Shown here piece by piece: positions 59,468 through 64,000 of a DNA stretch of 64,000 bases (the first letter of the stretch is position 1; the number at the start of each line of letters is the position of its first letter). The DNA is from Streptomyces sp. NRRL F-5126 (GTDB taxonomy: Bacteria > Actinomycetota > Actinomycetes > Streptomycetales > Streptomycetaceae). The position numbers and the translations under genes are program-made. The notes under the pieces were generated by a model. That model worked only from the letters and a program-made list of their open reading frames with translations. It did not search any database and was not told where the DNA came from. Location of the stretch: assembly GCF_000721265.1 (NCBI RefSeq), contig NZ_JOFZ01000011.1:1-64000 (forward strand), written 5' to 3'.

Positions 59468-59577
59468 TTCCTCCGCTTGCCGGTGGGCGGCGGTGGGTTG
59501 GGAACCTTGCTGTCCGAGTTGCCGGGCGGCGGCTTGCCTTGAGAGGTGTCGGGCTCGGGCTTGCGGTGATCGGACAT
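59464..59577 (-). CDS. 37-residue Pro/Lys-rich peptide coupled to the PIMT-like gene
   Basis: ATG at 59577 follows AGGAGG by 4 nt. The frame runs 37 codons to a TGA that overlaps the methyltransferase GTG (GTGA). The peptide starts MSDHRKPEPDTSQGK and has 10 prolines, a PPPGNSDSK segment and a PPPPTGKRRK end, with no cysteine. It is not a recognised precursor family. The ribosome-binding site and coupling argue that it is translated. It may be a substrate of the methyltransferase or only a leader that couples translation. Confidence 0.65.
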   Translation of the reverse strand: MSDHRKPEPDTSQGKPPPGNSDSKVPNPPPPTGKRRK

Positions 59578-59683
59578 GGCGCCTCCTCGTTTCTCTGAGT
59601 GACTAGAGCTTCACCCTACGAGGCCAACAGGCGGGAAGGGCAGGTCAACGGCCCTACAGCCGGCTTGTTGTACGCGGCGGTGA

Positions 59684-59908
59684 TCAGCCGCCGAGGCCGC
59701 CCTTGGCTCTGGCGACGAAGGCCGCCCACGCGCGGGGCGCGAAGGCGAGGACGGGGTCGCCGGGGGCGACGGCCTTGCTGTCGCGGACCGGCACAACACC
59801 CAGGATGTTGTCCGCGACCTCGACGCAGTTGTCGGAATTCCCGGAGCTGTAGGAGCTCTTACGCCAAACGGCCGGGTCCAGAGGCTGTTCAATCCGCACT
59901 TGCGCCAT
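59684..59908 (-). CDS. DUF397-domain protein
   Basis: The protein has 74 residues. 'WRKSSYSSGNSDNCVEVADN' and 'VRDSKAVAPGDPVLAFAPRAW' is the canonical DUF397 pattern. It overlaps the end of the XRE gene by 20 bp. Partner of the adjacent XRE regulator. Confidence 0.92.
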   Translation of the reverse strand: MAQVRIEQPLDPAVWRKSSYSSGNSDNCVEVADNILGVVPVRDSKAVAPGDPVLAFAPRAWAAFVARAKGGLGG

Positions 59909-60731
59909 CCTCGATTGCCGACTCGATCAGGGCCAGGGACTCCTGCGTCGACAGCGCAGCAGACCTGGCGAGATTGTAAGTCACATCAGCCTCCTGCACT
60001 GTTGCCGGATCATCGATCAACTCGCCCAGTTGGTGCGCCTCCGAGTAGGCCACGGGTGGAGCGTCATCGAAGGTCATGAGCTTGAGCGAGGCGCCGATCG
60101 GCGGTGCCCCAGCCGCGAACGGGAGCACCTGCAAGCCGATGCGCCGCGCCTTGATCAGCTTGGCGATGTGCAGCAGTTGCCGCCGCATCACCGCCGGACC
60201 ACCGCACTGCTGGCGAAGCACAGCCTCGCTGATGACCGCCCAATAGGTCGGCTGGGCCGGATCGTGCAGCATCTCCGCACGGCTGATGCGAGCCTCCGTC
60301 CACTCACGGACAACGCCCTCGGGCAGCGCGGGGTGCGCGGCAAGGAACAACGACCGTGCGTATTCCGGGGTCTGGAGGAGCCCCGGCACGAAGACGGACT
60401 CGTACTCGCGCAGCGAGACAGCCAGGCTCTCCAGGTACTGGACCTGCGTGAAGTAGCTCTCGAAGACGGTGCGATTGATGAGCTCCTCGCACATGCGCCC
60501 GAAGTACCCGTCCGTCCCCAGTACCTCGTCGAACCGCTGCGCCAGCTCAAGCTGCGGCTTGCGGATCGCCTGCTCGAACTGGCCGATGTACGAGCCCGAG
60601 CAGTACGCGCGGTCCCCTAACTCCTGCTGCTTCAGGCCCGCCGCCTCGCGCCTGCGGCGCAGTTCCGAACCGAAGAACTCCCAGCCGAACCTCGGGCGCG
60701 GGAACATCGACGGTTTGTCGCTCGTGGTCAT
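59889..60731 (-). CDS. XRE-family regulator with DUF5753
   Basis: The protein has 280 residues. The helix-turn-helix is 'LRRRREAAGLKQQELGDRAY' with recognition helix 'CSGSYIGQFEQAIRKPQ', and the DUF5753 core has 'YESVFVPGLLQTPEYARSLF' and 'LQVLPFAAGAPP'. Second XRE/DUF397 pair in the window. It is divergent from two small coupled genes at 60862-61328 rather than from an ATPase. Confidence 0.9.
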   Translation of the reverse strand: MTTSDKPSMFPRPRFGWEFFGSELRRRREAAGLKQQELGDRAYCSGSYIGQFEQAIRKPQLELAQRFDEVLGTDGYFGRMCEELINRTVFESYFTQVQYLESLAVSLREYESVFVPGLLQTPEYARSLFLAAHPALPEGVVREWTEARISRAEMLHDPAQPTYWAVISEAVLRQQCGGPAVMRRQLLHIAKLIKARRIGLQVLPFAAGAPPIGASLKLMTFDDAPPVAYSEAHQLGELIDDPATVQEADVTYNLARSAALSTQESLALIESAIEDGASAD

Positions 60732-60861
60732 GCCTGACCCTTTCCATCGTGCAGATGCGTTGTGCCCGTGTCATCCCTGTTGAGCGTAGCGGCGATTGCC
60801 CCAGCATGAACACGAAACGTAGCGACAGCTCACGCAGAGCACGGAAGGCGACGGATTCCTC

Positions 60862-61119
60862 ATGCCCGAACACACCGCACACCTCCCCGACGACGGCGCC
60901 GCCGCCGCATGGCACGACGCGGCGGCCGCGACGAGCGCGCTCCAATGGGCCCTGTCCGAGCGCGGGATCGTGTTGCCGTCGCTCGGGCCCGATCCGCTCG
61001 GGCCGGTGGCCGGTGTGAACCTGGTCGAACTCGGCCGCGTACGGCCGGACGTGGCGATCGCGCTCGCCGGCGCCCTCACGTGCCGCGAGCAGGACGCCAC
61101 CGACAGGCGGACGACGTGA
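60862..61119 (+). CDS. Small hypothetical protein (DUF397/XRE-module associated)
   Basis: The protein has 85 residues and is not recognised. An Ala-rich N-terminus is followed by 'LSERGIVLPSLGPDPLGP' and a predicted helix. It is the first of two coupled genes divergent from the XRE regulator; its stop overlaps the next start (GTGA). Small proteins of this kind often accompany XRE/DUF397 pairs in Streptomyces. Confidence 0.65.
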   Translation: MPEHTAHLPDDGAAAAWHDAAAATSALQWALSERGIVLPSLGPDPLGPVAGVNLVELGRVRPDVAIALAGALTCREQDATDRRTT

Positions 61120-61328
61120 GGCCGCAGCCCGGAACGCTCGTGCGGGACACCGCGACCGGGCGGCTCGGGCTCGTACTGCGCAGCACGGTCGAGTCCGTGC
61201 GCCTGCTGCCCCTGCGTGACGGGACGTGCTGGGCGGCTGCGGTGACGGACGTCCGCGCACTCTCGATGCGCGAGGCCCTCAGCGCGCGGCTCGCGCTCGT
61301 CAACGCACGGCGTACATGGGGGAAGTGA
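61116..61328 (+). CDS. Small hypothetical protein
   Basis: The protein has 70 residues from GTG 61116, overlapping the previous stop. 'PGTLVRDTATGRLGLVLRST' and 'VRLLPLRDGTCWAAAVTDVR' suggest a small beta-barrel similar to those encoded next to XRE regulators in streptomycetes. No function can be assigned. Confidence 0.65.
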   Translation: MRPQPGTLVRDTATGRLGLVLRSTVESVRLLPLRDGTCWAAAVTDVRALSMREALSARLALVNARRTWGK

Positions 61329-61343
61329 CGCCCGGCGGGCGGC

Positions 61344-62396
61344 TCACCGCGCGCCCACAACCCTGCGGCGGCGCGCCGGGTCCGCGAGGAGTGCCGCGTT
61401 GTACCGCGTGTCGTCCGGGTTGAGGTCGACGCCGGGCGCCACCACGCGGTCGATGCGGTCGAGTACGGCGGGCTCCAGCTCGACGTCCGCCGCGTCGAGC
61501 TGGCCCCGCAGGTGCTCGGCCGTGCGGGGGCCGATGATCGCCGCCGTCACCGCCGGGTGCGTGGTGACGAACGCCAGCGCCAACTGGACGAGCGTCAGGC
61601 CGGCTTCGTCCGCGATACCGGCGAGCTCCGTGGCGGCGTCGAGCTTCGCCTGGTTGGCGGGGACGTCCAGGTCGTAATGGGCGGTGGTGGTCCGGAACGG
61701 CATCGTGCCGGTGCGGTGGCTGGACGGATCCGCCGCACCCCGGCGCCAGCGGCCCGACAGCCAGCCCCCGGCGAGCGGGCTCCAGGCGAGCACGCCCATT
61801 CGGTGGGCCTCGCAGGTGGGCAGCACGTCGGTCTCGATACCCCTGGTCAGGAGCGAGTACGGCGGCTGTTCGCACACGAAGCGCTCGCGCTGTCGCCGCT
61901 CCGCCGTCCACTGGGCCTCCACGATCGTCGAGGCGGCGAACGTCGACGAGCCGGCGTAGCGGATCTTGCCCGCACGGACGAGGTCGGACAGGGCGCCGAG
62001 GGTCTCGTCCAGGTCGGCGTGGGGGTCGGGCCTGTGCACCTGGTAGAGGTCGATGTGGTCGGTGCCCAGGCGGCGCAGGCTCGCCTCGCAGGCCTGGACG
62101 ATCCAGCGCCGCGACGCCCCGCGCTCGTTGATGCCGGGGCCCATCGGACTCGACACCTTGGTCGCGAGGACGACCTCGTCGCGCCTTCCGGCGATGGCCT
62201 TGCCGACGATCGTCTCGGACTCGCCGTCCGAGTACACGTCGGCGGTGTCGACGATGTTGACGCCCGCGTCGAGCGCGGTGCGGATGAGGGCGATCGAGTC
62301 GTCGTGGTCGGGGTTGCCCCACTTCCCGAACATCATCGCGCCGAGGCACAACGAGCTGACCTGGACCCCTGTGCCGCCCAGCGTGCGGTATCGCAT
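61344..62396 (-). CDS. Aldo/keto reductase
   Basis: The protein has 350 residues. The catalytic tetrad is visible: D in 'NIVDTADVYSDG', Y in 'VYSDG', K in 'VLATKVSSP' and H in 'DLYQVHRPDP'. The NADPH-binding end is 'AAIIGPRTAEHLRGQL'. It reduces an unknown carbonyl compound. It is divergent from a TetR gene over two palindromic operators. Confidence 0.93.
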   Translation of the reverse strand: MRYRTLGGTGVQVSSLCLGAMMFGKWGNPDHDDSIALIRTALDAGVNIVDTADVYSDGESETIVGKAIAGRRDEVVLATKVSSPMGPGINERGASRRWIVQACEASLRRLGTDHIDLYQVHRPDPHADLDETLGALSDLVRAGKIRYAGSSTFAASTIVEAQWTAERRQRERFVCEQPPYSLLTRGIETDVLPTCEAHRMGVLAWSPLAGGWLSGRWRRGAADPSSHRTGTMPFRTTTAHYDLDVPANQAKLDAATELAGIADEAGLTLVQLALAFVTTHPAVTAAIIGPRTAEHLRGQLDAADVELEPAVLDRIDRVVAPGVDLNPDDTRYNAALLADPARRRRVVGAR

Positions 62397-62478
62397 GGTG
62401 TGGACGCCCTTTCGTGTACGCGGCGGCGCGACGAGCGCGAAGGGACGGGCCCTCGGCCGCCTGCTAACGTCTCAGTAG

Positions 62479-62494
62479 GCGGAGTCGGCTCCGC
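62479..62494. promoter_or_regulatory. TetR operator 1
   Basis: GCGGAGTCGGCTCCGC is an inverted repeat (GCGGAG / CTCCGC around TCGG). An identical copy lies 35 bp away. Confidence 0.8.
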
Positions 62495-62513
62495 TTACTC
62501 TCCACCACGATAA

Positions 62514-62529
62514 GCGGAGTCGGCTCCGC
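62514..62529. promoter_or_regulatory. TetR operator 2
   Basis: A second exact GCGGAGTCGGCTCCGC, also flanked by TA dinucleotides, 44 bp upstream of the TetR start. The pair lies in the divergent promoter with the aldo/keto reductase. Confidence 0.8.
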
Positions 62530-62572
62530 ATAGCAAGCGGCGCCGCAAGCAGCGGCCCAGAGGGAGGCACGC

Positions 62573-63160
62573 ATGACCGGTCGCACCGCCCGCCCGCCAC
62601 GGGCGGACGCACGCGCCAACGAGGACAAGCTGCTCGCCGCGGCCGCCGCCGCCTTCGCCCGGGACGGCGCCGGCGCGACGCTGAAGCAGATCGCGAAGGA
62701 CGCGGGCGTCGGGATCGGCACGCTGTACCGCCGCTTCCCGAGCCGCGAGCAACTCGTCGACGCCACCTACCGCTACGAGACCGCGCGGCTCGCCACGCGC
62801 CCTGCGCCACTGCTCGCCGAACTGCCCGCCGACCGGGCCCTGCGGACGTGGATGTCGGAGGTGCTGGACTACCTGGCCACCAAGCACGGCATGGCCGACA
62901 CACTGGGGGCCCTGCTGCGGGACGACGCGAACCTGGGCTCGCAGACGCGCCGGCAACTGACGGACGCGGTCGAGGAGTTCCGCGCCGCCGGAACCGCCGG
63001 GGGGCTGATCCGGGAGGGCATCCCCTCCCCCGACATCCTCACGGCACTCGCAGGCGTCACCCTCGCCGCAGGCGCCGACCACCAGCGCGAGCAAGCCGAG
63101 CGCCTGCTGGACCTGCTGATGGACGGCCTCACCCGGACGACAGGTTGGCGCGCGGGCTGA
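62573..63160 (+). CDS. TetR-family transcriptional regulator
   Basis: The protein has 195 residues. The N-terminal helix-turn-helix is 'ATLKQIAKDAGVGIGTLYRRF' in type (IAKDAGVGIGTLYRRF), and the C-terminal half is a helical TetR_C domain ('LGALLRDDANLGSQTRRQL'). ATG at 62573 has GGGAGG upstream. It probably represses the aldo/keto reductase and itself through the twin 16-bp sites. Confidence 0.92.
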   Translation: MTGRTARPPRADARANEDKLLAAAAAAFARDGAGATLKQIAKDAGVGIGTLYRRFPSREQLVDATYRYETARLATRPAPLLAELPADRALRTWMSEVLDYLATKHGMADTLGALLRDDANLGSQTRRQLTDAVEEFRAAGTAGGLIREGIPSPDILTALAGVTLAAGADHQREQAERLLDLLMDGLTRTTGWRAG

Positions 63161-63180
63161 TCGGGCCAGACGGGTGGACG

Positions 63181-64000
63181 TCAGGGCCGGGCGGCCTCCG
63201 GCGCCACCCGGTGCTCGCCGCCCAGCGTCTGCGTGCCGAGTACCGCGAGCAATGCGATCCGGTCGGCGTCCGCCGTGCCCGGCTCCGCCGTGTAGACCAT
63301 GATGCGCAGGTCCGCGCCCTGGACGGTGAGCACGTCGCAGTCCAGTGTCAGCGCGCCCACCTGCGGGTGGTCGATGGTCTTGCGGGATTCCGGCTGCCCG
63401 CCGACCACACCGGCGTCCCACAGCTGGGCGAACCGGCCGCTTCCCGCGCGCAGTTCGGCGATGAGGCGGCGCAGCCGCCCGTCCGAGGGGTAGCGGCTCG
63501 CGGTCGCGCGCAGGTCGCCGACCATCGCCTCCTGGAGCGCACGCCGGGACTCCTCCGTGTGGCGCACGCGCCCGGCCGGGCCGAGGAAGTTGCGCCAGAC
63601 CCCGTTGCGTTCGTTGTCCCGCAAGAGCGACTGGTCGCCCATCAGCGCCGAGTAGAGCGGGTTCGCCAGCAGCAGCGTCCACGCCGCGTCGAAGACCGCG
63701 ACCGGTGTGCCGGTCATCCTGTCGAGCATCCGCTGGACGCCGGGGGTGATGGACGCGGGGACGGTGCCGCGCCCCGGCGGGACGAGTCCCGCGACATTGA
63801 ACAGGTGGGCGCGCTCGGGCTGCGACAGCCGCAGCGCTCGGGCCAGCGCCTCGACCACCTGCTCCGACGGGTTGGACGCCCGGCCCTGTTCGAGGCGGGT
63901 GACGTAGTCGACGGAGATCCCCGCAAGCAGCGCCAGCTCCTCACGGCGCAGCCCGGCCGCCCGCCGCTGCCCGCCGGCAGGCAGTCCGACCACCTCGGGC
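63181..64000 (-). CDS. XRE-family regulator with MmyB-like ligand-binding domain, 5' end outside the window
   Basis: About 272 residues are visible; the frame is open to the right edge and the start is missing. The helix-turn-helix 'RRAAGLRREELALLAGISVDYVTRLEQGR' type (GLRREELALLAG, YVTRLEQGR) is followed by a PAS-like MmyB domain ('VAVFDAAWTLLLANPLYSAL', 'RNFLGPAGR', 'FAQLWDAGVVGG', 'HPQVGALTLDCDVL'). Many actinobacterial members repress adjacent oxidoreductase genes. The neighbour that would confirm this is outside the window. Confidence 0.88.
   Translation of the reverse strand, partial: PEVVGLPAGGQRRAAGLRREELALLAGISVDYVTRLEQGRASNPSEQVVEALARALRLSQPERAHLFNVAGLVPPGRGTVPASITPGVQRMLDRMTGTPVAVFDAAWTLLLANPLYSALMGDQSLLRDNERNGVWRNFLGPAGRVRHTEESRRALQEAMVGDLRATASRYPSDGRLRRLIAELRAGSGRFAQLWDAGVVGGQPESRKTIDHPQVGALTLDCDVLTVQGADLRIMVYTAEPGTADADRIALLAVLGTQTLGGEHRVAPEAARP

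Noticed and set aside
58373..59577. Calling the peptide-PIMT pair a lanthipeptide or graspetide cluster
   Set aside because: No LanB, LanC, LanM or ATP-grasp gene is nearby and the peptide has no Cys and no known leader motif. Only the coupling is supported.
1..64000. tRNA, rRNA, CRISPR arrays, insertion sequences, prophage or integrase genes
   Set aside because: I looked for clover-leaf-type and conserved rRNA sequence, regular spacer arrays and transposase/integrase motifs and found none I could support.

Overview
The window is chromosomal DNA of a high-GC filamentous actinomycete, almost certainly Streptomyces or a close relative. The GC content is very high, third codon positions are saturated with G/C, and GTG and TTG starts and 4-bp GTGA/ATGA overlaps are common. 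The gene families are typical of the genus: a complete conservon (cvn), WhiJ-type XRE/DUF397 modules, a gamma-butyrolactone-receptor-like TetR, a DUF6624 protein and an SCO6745-family protein. I see no rRNA, tRNA, CRISPR array, transposase or phage gene. The ricin-lectin gene is cut by the left edge and the XRE regulator by the right edge.

Layout. 0-6.5 kb: the edge of an extracellular contractile injection system (eCIS) locus, with an AAA+ ATPase, a DUF4255 protein, a LuxR-type regulator and a divergent STAND-type ATPase regulator. Six phased GCTCA/GCCCA repeats lie between the two regulators. 6.5-15.6 kb: a LacI-controlled mannoside locus (binding protein, two permeases, GH5-like hydrolase, GH38 alpha-mannosidase) with two operators. 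15.6-26 kb: the most unusual region. It holds an MFS transporter, two cupins, an acyl-CoA ligase, and a glutamate-mutase-like pair whose large subunit is fused to a FAD-dependent oxidoreductase. It is surrounded by LysR, CGNR zinc-finger and ScbR-like TetR regulators, and their likely operators can be read in the sequence. 26-29.2 kb: a MarR-controlled set (cysteine hydrolase, NAD(P)H:FMN reductase, luciferase-like monooxygenase) with two matching operators. 29.2-33.6 kb: a pterin dehydratase-VOC fusion, a secreted M1 peptidase, two VOC proteins and an alcohol dehydrogenase remnant.

33.6-38.9 kb: a four-gene labdane-type diterpenoid operon (GGPP synthase, class II DxDD cyclase, P450, class I synthase). 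39-43.3 kb: a conservon cvnA-B-C-D with a P450 lacking the ExxR motif. 43.7-44.4 kb: a very GC-rich, apparently non-coding repeat array. 44.5-51 kb: a flavin monooxygenase, an acidic hypothetical protein, an AadA-like nucleotidyltransferase, a SAM methyltransferase, and a WhiJ-like module (DUF397, XRE, anti-sigma-like ATPase) with a DUF6624 gene. 51-53 kb: a quinone oxidoreductase and MarR pair sharing a 41-bp inverted repeat. 52.7-56.4 kb: an ABC exporter whose ATPase is fused to an extracytoplasmic alpha/beta hydrolase. 56.6-64 kb: a GntR regulator, an SCO6745-family protein, a PIMT-like methyltransferase translationally coupled to a 37-residue Pro/Lys-rich peptide, a second XRE/DUF397 module, an aldo/keto reductase and TetR pair with twin operators, and a MmyB-like XRE regulator.

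The strongest candidates for something undescribed are: the mutase/FAD-fusion operon with its regulatory network (16-26 kb); the 37-residue peptide and PIMT pair (58.4-59.6 kb); the hydrolase-ABC fusion (53.5-56.4 kb); the phased repeats at the eCIS regulators; and the repeat array upstream of the conservon. All family assignments are made by eye from motifs and recall; no database search was run.
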